A stretch of 64,000 bases of DNA, taken from positions 1,550,001 through 1,614,000 of the forward strand of contig NZ_CP117877.1 in the NCBI RefSeq assembly GCF_028736115.1, written 5' to 3'. Source of the stretch: Mucilaginibacter sp. KACC 22063. Lineage in GTDB: Bacteria; Bacteroidota; Bacteroidia; Sphingobacteriales; Sphingobacteriaceae. The notes beneath the pieces were generated by a model, which had not been told where the DNA came from, did no database searches, and saw nothing but the letters and a program-made list of their open reading frames with translations. A program made the position numbers and the translations under genes. Shown in pieces: positions 33,340 through 43,176 of the stretch. The stretch's first letter is position 1. Each line of letters opens with the position of its first letter.

Positions 33340-35610
33340 ATGACAAAACGACTCACATACCTTTTATTATTTTCACTTGTAGTCAATGCCTGCAGTAACA
33401 CTAAATATCTGCCGAAAGGGGAGAAATTATATACTGGCGGCGAAGTGAAAATTGATAACAAGGACATTAAAAAGGATGATGCCAAAGCTTTGAAAACAGA
33501 CCTTGAAGGATTACTGCGCCCAAAACCAAATGGCAGTATACTTGGGTTAAGGCCAAAGCTATATTTATGGAACATCACACAAACCAATAAAACAAAAGGA
33601 ATCAGGCATTGGCTGCATGAAAAAGGCGAGCCGCCGGTTTTGGTAAGTTCCGTTGACCTGGACAAGAACAGTGAAATTTTAACCAACCGCCTGCAAAATC
33701 TAAGCTATTTTCAGGCGCAGGTAAATGGCGATACGGTAAGTAAAGGCCGCACAGCTAAAGCGGTTTACACAGCTGCTACCGGTCCGGCATACAGGATACG
33801 TAAGATAACTTTCCCAACTGGTACCACCAATAGTTTAGATACAGCTGTTGCTAATACAGCCAATGAAACTTTGCTTAAAGTAGGTGACAATTACAACCTG
33901 GATGTGATCAAGAATGAGCGTATCCGTATTGATGCACGCTTAAAGGAAAGAGGATTTTATTACTTCGCTCCGGAAGATCTGATTATTCGTGTGGATAGTA
34001 CGATACAAAATCACCAGGTTGATCTATTTGTAAAAGTAAAAGACGAAACTCCTGATAAAGCACGCCGAATTTATACCATTAATAATATTTATGTATATCC
34101 GAATTATAGCTTACGTGATACATCGCTGAAGCTGGATTCGGCTAAAAAATATCGCTGGTTTAATATTGTACAGGGCCGTCGCGAAACAGTTAAGCCTTGG
34201 GTATTTAAAAATACCGTTCTGCTGCATCCCGGTGATGTTTACAACCGTACCAACCATACCAAATCGCTTAACAGGTTTATAGAGTTAGGTCCGTTTAAAT
34301 TTGTCAAGAACCGTTTCGAAGACGTTTCTACAGATTCACCAAAGCTTGACGTTTACTACCAGTTAACACAGTATCCGCGTAAAGCCTTACAGTTTGATAT
34401 ATTGGGCCGAACCACATCAGCCAACTACAATGGTGTACAGGCTAACCTTAGCTGGAAGAACCGCAATGCTTTTAAAGGTGCAGAGCTGCTTACCGTAACC
34501 TTATTCGGTAGTACAGATACCCAGGTAGGGCAGGCTAACGGCGGTTATGCGTTATCACAGATTGGTATTAATACAACCCTTTCGTGGCCGCGTTTTATCA
34601 GTCCGTTTAACTTTAAATCAGACAATGCATTTATACCGCGTACTAATTTAAGCTTAGGCTACTCTGTAGTGCGCAGGGCACAGTTATATACGCTGTTCTC
34701 TTATAACGGTTCATTTGGTTACCAGTGGAAAGAAAGCCAGCGTAAATCGCACGAGTTGCATTTACTGGATATAACCTATGTAAACCCTCAAAGCGTAACT
34801 AAATTATATCAAGATAGTATTCGGTCAACCGGTAACCCTACGCTTAAACACGTTATCGATCGTCAGTTTACCTGGGGCCCAAGCTATGCATACACGTACG
34901 ATAATACTACCGAAACCAAACGTACTAATACTTTTTATTACATGGGCCGTGCCAGCCTGTCAAATAACCTGTTAGGTATTTTCACAAGGGCAGATACGCC
35001 TGGCAGGGTAAAGACACTTTTTGGTACACCGTTTAACCAATATGTTAAACTGGAAAATGAAATACGTTACTTCCACAAAACCGGCCCTAACAGTACCATC
35101 GCTATGCGCTTGCTGGCAGGCTTTGGTTTACCTTATGGCAACTCTACTATTATTCCTTATAGCCAGCAATTCTTTATTGGCGGGCCTAATAGTTTACGTG
35201 GTTTCAGGGCCAGATCAGTAGGGCCGGGTAGTGTAGATCCATTACAATTTGTAAAAAATGGGCAAGACTTTATTCCGGATGCTTCTGGGGATATTAAGTT
35301 AGAGGGTAACATAGAGTACCGTCCTTATTTGTTTAGCATTGTACGCGGCGCTTTATTTGTTGATGCAGGTAACATCTGGACACTGCATTCACAGGGGCCT
35401 GATTATTCGGGCGGAACGTTCGGTAAAAACTTTTTGAGCCAGCTGGCGGTAGATGCCGGTTTTGGATTGCGGTTTGACGTAACCATATTGGTGCTTCGTA
35501 CCGACTTCGGTTTCCCGATTGTAAAACCGTGGCTGCCATCAAGCGATCGATTTACCGCACCTAAGTTTAAAGACGGCATCTTCAATTTAGCAATAGGTTA
35601 TCCTTTCTAA
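33340..35610 (+). CDS. tamL: TamL, lipoprotein-type BamA/TamA family outer-membrane protein
   Basis: 756 aa. The signal ends in a lipobox (VVNAC, Cys at 18 from the start), so unlike TamA it is lipid-anchored, the Bacteroidota TamL type. POTRA-like repeats cover about 30-370 and a 16-strand barrel follows, with the GGPNSLRGFRARSVGPG motif (the lid-loop VRGF/Y equivalent) near 620 and a terminal aromatic residue (IGYPF). It is co-transcribed with tamB and should form the outer-membrane part of the TAM complex. Confidence 0.93.
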   Translation: MTKRLTYLLLFSLVVNACSNTKYLPKGEKLYTGGEVKIDNKDIKKDDAKALKTDLEGLLRPKPNGSILGLRPKLYLWNITQTNKTKGIRHWLHEKGEPPVLVSSVDLDKNSEILTNRLQNLSYFQAQVNGDTVSKGRTAKAVYTAATGPAYRIRKITFPTGTTNSLDTAVANTANETLLKVGDNYNLDVIKNERIRIDARLKERGFYYFAPEDLIIRVDSTIQNHQVDLFVKVKDETPDKARRIYTINNIYVYPNYSLRDTSLKLDSAKKYRWFNIVQGRRETVKPWVFKNTVLLHPGDVYNRTNHTKSLNRFIELGPFKFVKNRFEDVSTDSPKLDVYYQLTQYPRKALQFDILGRTTSANYNGVQANLSWKNRNAFKGAELLTVTLFGSTDTQVGQANGGYALSQIGINTTLSWPRFISPFNFKSDNAFIPRTNLSLGYSVVRRAQLYTLFSYNGSFGYQWKESQRKSHELHLLDITYVNPQSVTKLYQDSIRSTGNPTLKHVIDRQFTWGPSYAYTYDNTTETKRTNTFYYMGRASLSNNLLGIFTRADTPGRVKTLFGTPFNQYVKLENEIRYFHKTGPNSTIAMRLLAGFGLPYGNSTIIPYSQQFFIGGPNSLRGFRARSVGPGSVDPLQFVKNGQDFIPDASGDIKLEGNIEYRPYLFSIVRGALFVDAGNIWTLHSQGPDYSGGTFGKNFLSQLAVDAGFGLRFDVTILVLRTDFGFPIVKPWLPSSDRFTAPKFKDGIFNLAIGYPF

Positions 35611-35620
35611 TAGAGATGAT

Positions 35621-35670
35621 AAAACAACAAAGCCCGTCCCGACATATCATCGGACGGGCTTTGCTGTTTT
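35621..35670. terminator. Strong hairpin terminator after tamL
   Basis: Perfect 12-bp GC-rich stem CAAAGCCCGTCC (35628-35639) / GGACGGGCTTTG (35652-35663) with A- and T-rich flanks on the two sides; shared with the convergent membrane-protein gene ending at 35669. Confidence 0.9.
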
Positions 35671-36328
35671 AAGCCAGTTTCATTTTTATTTCTTCGCGGT
35701 AAAGTTTAATAAAACTGATTGTATATACCACAAAGAATACAGTGATTACAGATAGCACAGCCGTATTAGTGCGGATAAGAAATTTATAATTATCATTATA
35801 AAATAGCTTTGGAACAAAATTGAAAATATTAAACATGGCGATGCTTAAATAGCTTACTTGCAATAAGGGTGCTATTTTAATAGACTTTTTGCTGCCTGAT
35901 AATTGAATGCCGAAGCTTTTAAAGCACAAAAGCAATACCGGGCTAAAAGAAAATATATCCAGTGCAATTAAAAATACTTTTCTGTTAATATAAGTGTCTA
36001 CCGTTAAATAAGAGGTTAAAGCCAGCAATAGCGTAAAACTAATCAGCGGAAACTTAAAATGTTCTAAAAAGTAGATCTTCTGTTTGCGATACAAAGCTTT
36101 CAGCAACACCTTTTCGCGCTCTTTTTCCATCGCTTTTAGGTTATTCTTTCCGCCAAAATCACGGTCAATCACTTGTTCTGTTAACGTCATTATCGTTTCA
36201 TTGCTTTCAGGCATGCCTTCTATCGCACTGATAACGTGGTCTAAAACTTCTTCAAGCGTCTCCTGATATTTTATCTGGCTGCTAATAATTTTTCTGCAAA
36301 TTTCTATTTGCTCAGCCGAGAGTTTCAT
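35669..36328 (-). CDS. PadR-associated membrane protein, HAAS-like N-terminus (paralogue 2)
   Basis: 219 aa. Residues 1-75 are a helical cytoplasmic domain with YQETLEEVLDHVISAIEG and DRDFGGKNNLKAMEKE; about four membrane helices follow (near 93-110, 118-138, 150-170, 190-210). The N-terminal domain closely resembles that of the neighbouring protein (YRETLSEVYDHILSAAEQ, YDFGGSQKLVDLEK), so the pair arose by duplication. The layout recalls the HAAS signalling domains that accompany PadR regulators in other phyla. The function is unknown; it is the last gene of the PadR operon (1-bp overlap). Confidence 0.7.
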   Translation of the reverse strand: MKLSAEQIEICRKIISSQIKYQETLEEVLDHVISAIEGMPESNETIMTLTEQVIDRDFGGKNNLKAMEKEREKVLLKALYRKQKIYFLEHFKFPLISFTLLLALTSYLTVDTYINRKVFLIALDIFSFSPVLLLCFKSFGIQLSGSKKSIKIAPLLQVSYLSIAMFNIFNFVPKLFYNDNYKFLIRTNTAVLSVITVFFVVYTISFIKLYREEIKMKLA

Positions 36329-36996
36329 TATTTAAGGGGATTAAATTTTAACTCGTATTCTTTTTTAAAAGCCTGGTAATATGATTGAATAAATACAGGT
36401 AATAAGATATACACTACTAATATAATTAAGATACCTAAAATGCTGGCCGGTTCAAGGCTTTTTATACGGGTAGCAAGCAAACCAAATATAAGACCCGTAA
36501 ATCTGCCCGGAAAATTAAGCAGGTTAGTCAATATCTTATCCTTTACCGATTCCTTTTTGCCTTGGCCAAGGTAACCTGACCTGAATGGCCTGTAAAACCA
36601 ATCGCCTATAGATGCTAAAAAGTAGAGGCCTACTACAACAAATAAAACAGGAGGATAAATGATATTTACTTTAAGGTAGAAAATAAATATGGCGCAGATC
36701 AATGTGAGGAACAGTCCGGTGCTGCGTAGATTTTTAAAGAAGATGACTTTAAACTGTCCCCAGATCTCTTCATTGGCAGATTGCTTATAGGCTTTCTCCA
36801 GATCTACTAATTTTTGCGAACCGCCAAAATCATATTGAATAATATGAGTAACCACTTCCTGAAACAGCAACTCGCCCTGGTATTGCTCTGCAGCCGAAAG
36901 AATGTGATCATAAACCTCGCTTAAAGTCTCCCTGTAAGTGAATATCTCATTGAGATAGTTGTGCAGATTTTGCTTTTGTTCAGTTGATATTATCAT
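36328..36996 (-). CDS. PadR-associated membrane protein, HAAS-like N-terminus (paralogue 1)
   Basis: 222 aa. A helical N-terminal part (1-80) is followed by about four membrane helices (near 92-108, 113-130, 160-178, 185-205). It shares the YxETLxEVxDHIxSA signature and a downstream DFGG motif with the protein encoded next to it, while the membrane parts have diverged. Its ATG overlaps the padR stop by 4 bp, so translation is coupled to the regulator. A role in sensing membrane state and passing this to PadR is a guess from gene order. Confidence 0.7.
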   Translation of the reverse strand: MIISTEQKQNLHNYLNEIFTYRETLSEVYDHILSAAEQYQGELLFQEVVTHIIQYDFGGSQKLVDLEKAYKQSANEEIWGQFKVIFFKNLRSTGLFLTLICAIFIFYLKVNIIYPPVLFVVVGLYFLASIGDWFYRPFRSGYLGQGKKESVKDKILTNLLNFPGRFTGLIFGLLATRIKSLEPASILGILIILVVYILLPVFIQSYYQAFKKEYELKFNPLK

Positions 36997-37331
36997 TTGG
37001 TAGCAGGTTTTAGGTTTAACAGCAGATGCAATTGCTCAACAAAGCTTTGTGCTTCTTTTACTTTGATAGTTACCTCTTTGCCGCCTTGTTCAGTAAGCCG
37101 GTAATATTTGCGTACACGGTTATCTACAATATCGGTAAAAGTTTCCAGTAAGCCCTCCGCCTCAAGTTTATGCAAAGTAGGGTATAAGGCGCCCTCAGTA
37201 AGCATAATCTCGCCCGAAGTGATCTCTTTTACTTTTTGTGTAATCTCGTAGCCATACATGCGCTCATTGTCTTCCAGTAATTTAAGTACAATGGTTTGTA
37301 AAGTGCCTTTTATCAATTGGTTGCTGCCCAT
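36993..37331 (-). CDS. PadR family transcriptional regulator
   Basis: 112 aa from ATG 37331; the longer frame from 37337 uses TTG and lies on a -7 box. It is of the short PadR-1 type: winged HTH with LKLLEDNERMYGYEITQKV, then GEIMLTEGALYPTLHKLEAEGLL and the wing VRKYYRLTEQGGKE, and one C-terminal helix for dimerisation. A GTATA-N9-TATAC palindrome lies in its promoter. It heads an operon with two membrane proteins. Confidence 0.93.
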   Translation of the reverse strand: MGSNQLIKGTLQTIVLKLLEDNERMYGYEITQKVKEITSGEIMLTEGALYPTLHKLEAEGLLETFTDIVDNRVRKYYRLTEQGGKEVTIKVKEAQSFVEQLHLLLNLKPATK

Positions 37332-37334
37332 ATT

Positions 37335-37391
37335 CAAATGTATAACTAATTTATATACCTAACAAAATTATGCATTAGAATTAATTACAAA
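37335..37391 (-). promoter_or_regulatory. padR promoter and palindromic operator
   Basis: TAATTTTG (37370 to 37363) is an exact TAnnTTTG box with TTTG 17 bases upstream (37391 to 37388). Between this box and the ATG lies the palindrome GTATA-N9-TATAC (37340-37358), a likely autoregulatory PadR site. A second exact box, TACATTTG (37342 to 37335), ends 3 bases before the ATG and would give a leaderless message. Confidence 0.55.
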
Positions 37392-37393
37392 AA

Positions 37394-37419
37394 AAGTCCG
37401 CCTTATAAAGGGCGGACTT
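37394..37419 (-). terminator. Rho-independent terminator of gyrB
   Basis: Perfect 9-bp stem AAGTCCGCC / GGCGGACTT followed on the minus strand by a T run, 22 bases after the gyrB stop. Confidence 0.9.
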
Positions 37420-37441
37420 CCATATGATATACGAATTAATA

Positions 37442-39409
<1,968 letters not shown>

Positions 39410-39422
39410 TTAAAACAACTAA

Positions 39423-39430
39423 CAAAAATA
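39423..39430 (-). promoter_or_regulatory. Candidate -7 box of gyrB
   Basis: TATTTTTG on the minus strand (TAnnTTTG), 22 bases before the gyrB ATG. Confidence 0.4.
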
Positions 39431-39496
39431 CGAAAAATTAGCCAAAAACCGGGTGTTGTGGAGAAAAAACGCTTTGTTAATAAGCGTATTAAAGCA

Positions 39497-39527
39497 TTAG
39501 GATAATTAGATTGAAATTCTATCTTTG
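39497..39527 (+). promoter_or_regulatory. Promoter of the OmpH-like lipoprotein gene
   Basis: TATCTTTG (39520-39527) fits TAnnTTTG; TTAG (39497-39500), one mismatch from the -33 TTTG, lies exactly 19 bases upstream. The ATG follows 33 bases later. Confidence 0.6.
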
Positions 39528-39560
39528 TCGGTAAATTTTTTTATCAGTAAGCGTACATAA

Positions 39561-40166
39561 ATGAAAAAACTGGGACCGGTTTTAACCAAATTAACATTAG
39601 GAGTAGCCCTTGCAACGGCTATAGTTGCTTGTAACCAAAACAAACAGGCAGATAAACCTGCAGCAACTGTTGCAACAGGCAGCAGCAGCACAGCTGACAA
39701 AGCTGAAATTGTTTATATCAATCAGGATACTTTATTAAAAAACTATAATTACGTTAAAGATATGACCGGCCGTCTGGAGTCGCATGGTAAATCAGCACAG
39801 GCTGACCTGCAATCAAGGGGACAGGCTTTCCAACGCGAAGTTGCTGAGTATCAAAAAAATGCAGGTACTATGAGTGCCGATGCACGCCAGGCAACAGAGC
39901 AACGTTTGCAACGTAAAAACCAGGAGTTACAAGCTTACCAGCAAAATGCAGGTGCTCAGGTACAAAATGAGCAAATGAGCGAGCAGGCTAAGCTTTATGA
40001 AAAGATCTCTGACTTTGTGAAAACTTATGCCAAGCAAAAAGGCTACAAAATGGTATTAACTTATCAAAAAGGTAATGCCACTGTGCTTTACGGAGATCCA
40101 AGCCTTGATGTTACTGCTGATGTAGTAAAAGGCCTGAATGATGCTTATACCAAAGACAAGAAATAA
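39561..40166 (+). CDS. OmpH/Skp family periplasmic chaperone-like lipoprotein
   Basis: 201 aa. The signal ends in IVAC with Cys 24, a lipobox, so it is probably lipid-anchored whereas classical Skp is soluble. The core (about 49-200) has the family start IVYINQDTLLKNYNYVKDM, a long coiled coil (residues 68-150, Gln/Ala-rich with GQAFQREVAEYQKNAG) and the beta return KMVLTYQKGNATVLYGDPSLDVT. OmpH proteins hold unfolded outer-membrane proteins in the periplasm. Single gene with its own promoter and terminator. Confidence 0.88.
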   Translation: MKKLGPVLTKLTLGVALATAIVACNQNKQADKPAATVATGSSSTADKAEIVYINQDTLLKNYNYVKDMTGRLESHGKSAQADLQSRGQAFQREVAEYQKNAGTMSADARQATEQRLQRKNQELQAYQQNAGAQVQNEQMSEQAKLYEKISDFVKTYAKQKGYKMVLTYQKGNATVLYGDPSLDVTADVVKGLNDAYTKDKK

Positions 40167-40187
40167 GAATTGCTAATAAGAAACTGA

Positions 40188-40219
40188 AGCCCTCCGGATT
40201 TGCTTCGGAGGGCTTTTTT
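40188..40219 (+). terminator. Rho-independent terminator after ompH-like gene
   Basis: 9-bp stem AGCCCTCCG / CGGAGGGCT with a 9-nt loop and six T. The T run ends one base before an ATG of guaD (40221). Confidence 0.9.
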
Positions 40220-40232
40220 AATGCCATTAATT

Positions 40233-40712
40233 ATGGAAAACACCGAACATGAAAAGTTTATGCGTTTAGCCATTGAGCTATCTGCAAAAAATGTGAAAGA
40301 AGGATTAGGCGGTCCGTTTGGAGCCGTAATTGTTAAAGATGGCGAAGTGGTAGCGGCAAGCGGCAATAAGGTGGTACCCACAAATGACCCGACGGCTCAT
40401 GCCGAGGTATCCACTATCCGACTGGCCTGCCAAAAGTTAAATACCTATGATTTAAAAGGCTGTGTGATCTATACCAGTTGCGAGCCATGCCCTATGTGCC
40501 TTGGTGCTATATACTGGGCAAGATTAGATAAGATCTATTACGCTAATACCAAGGCAGATGCTGCTGATATAGGGTTTGACGATCAGTTTATTTATGAAGA
40601 AATTGACAGGCAGATGCATGAGCGTAAATTGCCGGTTGTACAAATGCTGAGGGATGAGGCAATAGGTGCATTTAAGCTATGGGAAACATCATCTCTTAAA
40701 ACGCATTATTAG
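40233..40712 (+). CDS. guaD: Guanine deaminase (cytidine-deaminase-fold type)
   Basis: 159 aa from ATG 40233, which fits the length of Bacillus GuaD; ATG 40221 (four codons earlier) is possible but sits against the preceding terminator. Zinc motif 1 is HAE in DPTAHAEVSTIR, motif 2 is SCEPCPMCLGAIYWAR. The stretch TKADAADIGFDDQFIYEEI is the GuaD-specific C-terminal part that closes the active site and separates it from TadA tRNA deaminases. It converts guanine to xanthine. It probably has its own terminator at 40752. Confidence 0.88.
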   Translation: MENTEHEKFMRLAIELSAKNVKEGLGGPFGAVIVKDGEVVAASGNKVVPTNDPTAHAEVSTIRLACQKLNTYDLKGCVIYTSCEPCPMCLGAIYWARLDKIYYANTKADAADIGFDDQFIYEEIDRQMHERKLPVVQMLRDEAIGAFKLWETSSLKTHY

Positions 40713-40751
40713 TTTTTAAGGACTACATAAGGCAAGTAAATAATTGCAAAG

Positions 40752-40778
40752 ATGGTCGCCCAAAAGCGGCCATTTTTT
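40752..40778 (+). terminator. Rho-independent terminator of guaD
   Basis: 8-bp stem ATGGTCGC / GCGGCCAT (one T.G pair), 6-nt loop CCAAAA and a run of six T. Confidence 0.85.
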
Positions 40779-40803
40779 GTTATGGGTTTATTATTTATTA
40801 CCG

Positions 40804-41361
40804 ATGCGTTGTAACTTATTGCTTTTGAATGTATTGATAGTGATTTCTTCCTGCGGGCAGCCGGATAGTCCTGCTGAAAACAATTCAGCACAAACTTTAC
40901 CGAAAAATATCGACACAGAGCATATCACGCATATTGAAACCGGCAATACTACACCTGTTGAACTGCTGGATTTTGCCAAAACGCTGACAGGTGTCCCGTA
41001 CAAATATGCTTCGACAGATCCCAAGAAGGGGTTTGACTGTTCCGGCTTTATCACTTACGTATTCAATCATTTTAATATAGCTGTACCCCGTATGTCGGTC
41101 GATTTTACAAACGTAAAGCATGAGGTGCCTATTAATGATGCAAAGCCGGGAGATTTGGTATTATTCACCGGTACAGATAGTACAAGCCGTGTTGTTGGGC
41201 ACATGGGCATTGTAACGGTAAACACGGGCAAGGTAGAGGATATTGCTTTTATCCATTCAACATCGGGCAAGGCGAACGGCGTTACTGAAACACCAATGAA
41301 TATCTATTACCAAAAGCGATATGTAAAAACCATTCGTATCTTTCCGCAAAACGAAAAATAG
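40804..41361 (+). CDS. NlpC/P60 (C40) cell-wall peptidase, lipoprotein
   Basis: 185 aa from ATG 40804; the longer frame from 40744 would run through the guaD terminator and lacks a signal. The signal ends in VISSC with Cys 17 as the lipidated residue. The catalytic Cys is C79 in GFDCSGFITYVF, the His is H133 in VGHMGIV, and the third polar residue is H151 in FIHSTSG. The family cuts gamma-D-glutamyl-diamino acid bonds in peptidoglycan peptides. Its stop touches that of the convergent symporter gene. Confidence 0.92.
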   Translation: MRCNLLLLNVLIVISSCGQPDSPAENNSAQTLPKNIDTEHITHIETGNTTPVELLDFAKTLTGVPYKYASTDPKKGFDCSGFITYVFNHFNIAVPRMSVDFTNVKHEVPINDAKPGDLVLFTGTDSTSRVVGHMGIVTVNTGKVEDIAFIHSTSGKANGVTETPMNIYYQKRYVKTIRIFPQNEK

Positions 41362-42582
41362 TTACGCTGCAGTTTTCAGCCAGTCTTTCCCTTCCACAAA
41401 ACGGTTGATCAGCATGGCGGCTATGGTATCGCCGGTTGTATTAAGCAGCGTGGCAACAGGATCAATTAAAGTACCCATAATAATGGCCGGAGGCAAAGCT
41501 TCCGGAGGGAAGCCGTAAACAGAAATAAAAAGCAACTCGCCCACATATCCGCCATTGGGTATACCGCCCTCAACAATGCTTACTAAAACAGTTACGCCTA
41601 ATGCAATCAGTATAGTTTCAGGGCTGTTGAAGCCTTTGCCAAACATGGCAAATACTACTGCCATTTTTAGTATGGATGATACACTTGAGCCATCTTTGTG
41701 TAAAGTACCGCCCAAGGGAATGGTAATGCTGGCAATGGTATCAGATATCCCCATCTTTTTTGCCGCGTCAAGATTCGCCGGAATGGTAGCAATACTGCTG
41801 CAGGTGCTCACAGCTGTAAATGACGGGATAATATTATTCTGCCAATATCGCCGGATGCCATTAACCCCGCCTGCAATAAAGGCATATATGGTATAAAACA
41901 CAAAATAGTAGAATATGCTTACGCCGTAACCAATGCCCAGCGTATGCGCATAGGTGCCGAAAAGCGTTGGCCCAAATACCGAGACCTGGTAAGCAAAGAA
42001 AGCGCCTAAACCTACAGGGGCAACTTTCATAATCAGGATAAACAGGTTTTTAAAAACCTCGCTGCCTGCATTCAGAAAAGCCGTAAAAGCTGCTCCTTTT
42101 TCGCCCGAGCGTAGTGCCGCAAAACCTACAAGAATGGAAAAGATGATGAGCGCCAGCATGTTTTTCCTCGATAGTAGATTATATAACTCGTCGGTTGTAA
42201 ACAGCGAAGTGATCTGATCGCCTATTGGTGTTTTGTTAATAGTTTCCATAATTGTGGTTGTCACCACGTTTTGACGCACCGGGAACAGTGTAACGGCAAT
42301 AATGGTAAGTATCGCGGCTACCAGTACGGTGCCAATAAACACTGCAAACATGGTAAGCATAATTCGGGTAAGTTTTTTTGCACCTTGTAAATTGGCAATA
42401 GCCGATGATATGGCAAAAAATACCAGTGGTATAACCGCAACAAACAGCAGGTTTAAAAAGATATCGCCTATAGGTTTTATCACTTGTGTGTTTTTGCCCA
42501 ATGCCAGACCGGTGATAGTTCCGGCTGTTATACCGAGTATCAGCCAAAAGATGCCTTTATAATTTTGAAACCAGCTGCTCAT
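41362..42582 (-). CDS. Dicarboxylate/amino acid:cation symporter (SDF family)
   Basis: 406 aa with eight membrane helices and two re-entrant hairpins expected for the GltP/DctA fold. Signatures: SSAIANLQGAKKLTRIM in the first half, the Ser-rich HP1 tip TAVSTCSSIATIP (about 258-270), and TM7-HP2 with GGTLHKDGSSVSSILKMA and GGIPNGGYVGE. The C-terminal helix has DPVATLLNTTGDTIAAML, the NTxGD cation/substrate motif. The substrate (glutamate, aspartate, serine or C4-dicarboxylate) cannot be told. Single gene. Confidence 0.93.
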   Translation of the reverse strand: MSSWFQNYKGIFWLILGITAGTITGLALGKNTQVIKPIGDIFLNLLFVAVIPLVFFAISSAIANLQGAKKLTRIMLTMFAVFIGTVLVAAILTIIAVTLFPVRQNVVTTTIMETINKTPIGDQITSLFTTDELYNLLSRKNMLALIIFSILVGFAALRSGEKGAAFTAFLNAGSEVFKNLFILIMKVAPVGLGAFFAYQVSVFGPTLFGTYAHTLGIGYGVSIFYYFVFYTIYAFIAGGVNGIRRYWQNNIIPSFTAVSTCSSIATIPANLDAAKKMGISDTIASITIPLGGTLHKDGSSVSSILKMAVVFAMFGKGFNSPETILIALGVTVLVSIVEGGIPNGGYVGELLFISVYGFPPEALPPAIIMGTLIDPVATLLNTTGDTIAAMLINRFVEGKDWLKTAA

Positions 42583-42691
42583 TAAATGTGTAAAACTTAT
42601 TGCGGCAAGTTAATAAACTAAGAGTTATAAGTTGCTACATTGTCAAACCAAAACGCTGCCGTAATTTAATTGTCACATTGTCAGGCAGGGT

Positions 42692-42724
42692 ATTGTGGCA
42701 AGCATTTTGAATAGTATATATTTG
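42692..42724 (+). promoter_or_regulatory. Promoter of thioredoxin gene
   Basis: TATATTTG (42717-42724) matches TAnnTTTG; ATTG (42692-42695) lies 21 bases upstream as -33. The ATG is 23 bases after the box. Confidence 0.6.
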
Positions 42725-42747
42725 TTAAAACTTTAATTTTAAAAATC

Positions 42748-43065
42748 ATGGCTTTAGAAATTACTGACGCAAACTTTGAAGAGCTTGTGTTAAAATCTGA
42801 TAAACCCGTATTAGTTGACTTTTGGGCAGAATGGTGCGGTCCATGTAGAATGGTAGGCCCTGTTGTGGAAGAAATAGCTAAAGACTACAGCGATAAAGCA
42901 ATAGTAGGTAAAGTAAACGTGGACAACAATCCTGGTATTTCAATGAAATACGGTATCCGTAACATTCCTGCCTTATTGTTCTTCAAAAACGGCGAAATCG
43001 TTGATAAGCAAATCGGTGCAGTGCCAAAATCTGTATTGGCTAATAAATTACAGGCACAACTGTAA
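42748..43065 (+). CDS. trxA: Thioredoxin
   Basis: 105 aa, the standard size. The redox site is WCGPC (C30, C33) in VDFWAEWCGPCRMVGPV, with the conserved cis-Pro loop in IRNIPALLFFKNGE. It has no signal peptide, so it works in the cytoplasm. Single gene with its own promoter and terminator. Confidence 0.96.
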   Translation: MALEITDANFEELVLKSDKPVLVDFWAEWCGPCRMVGPVVEEIAKDYSDKAIVGKVNVDNNPGISMKYGIRNIPALLFFKNGEIVDKQIGAVPKSVLANKLQAQL

Positions 43066-43083
43066 TCAAAATATATAGTGTTG

Positions 43084-43111
43084 AAAGGGCATCCATTGGA
43101 TGCCCTTTTTT
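43084..43111 (+). terminator. Rho-independent terminator of trxA
   Basis: 11-bp stem AAAGGGCATCC / GGATGCCCTTT with a 3-nt loop, followed by T. Confidence 0.9.
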
Positions 43112-43176
43112 ATTTACTTTAAATTAAAAGTTTTACTATATAAACAATTGATGTGCTTAAGCCTTTATATAACCAT

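Noticed and set aside
40744..40803. Longer start of the NlpC/P60 protein at 40744
   Set aside because: This part overlaps the guaD terminator hairpin and T run, while ATG 40804 gives a standard lipoprotein signal.
42236..42547. 103-aa minus-strand frame in the symporter gene
   Set aside because: Out of frame with the symporter; composition is Cys/Tyr/His-rich and not protein-like.
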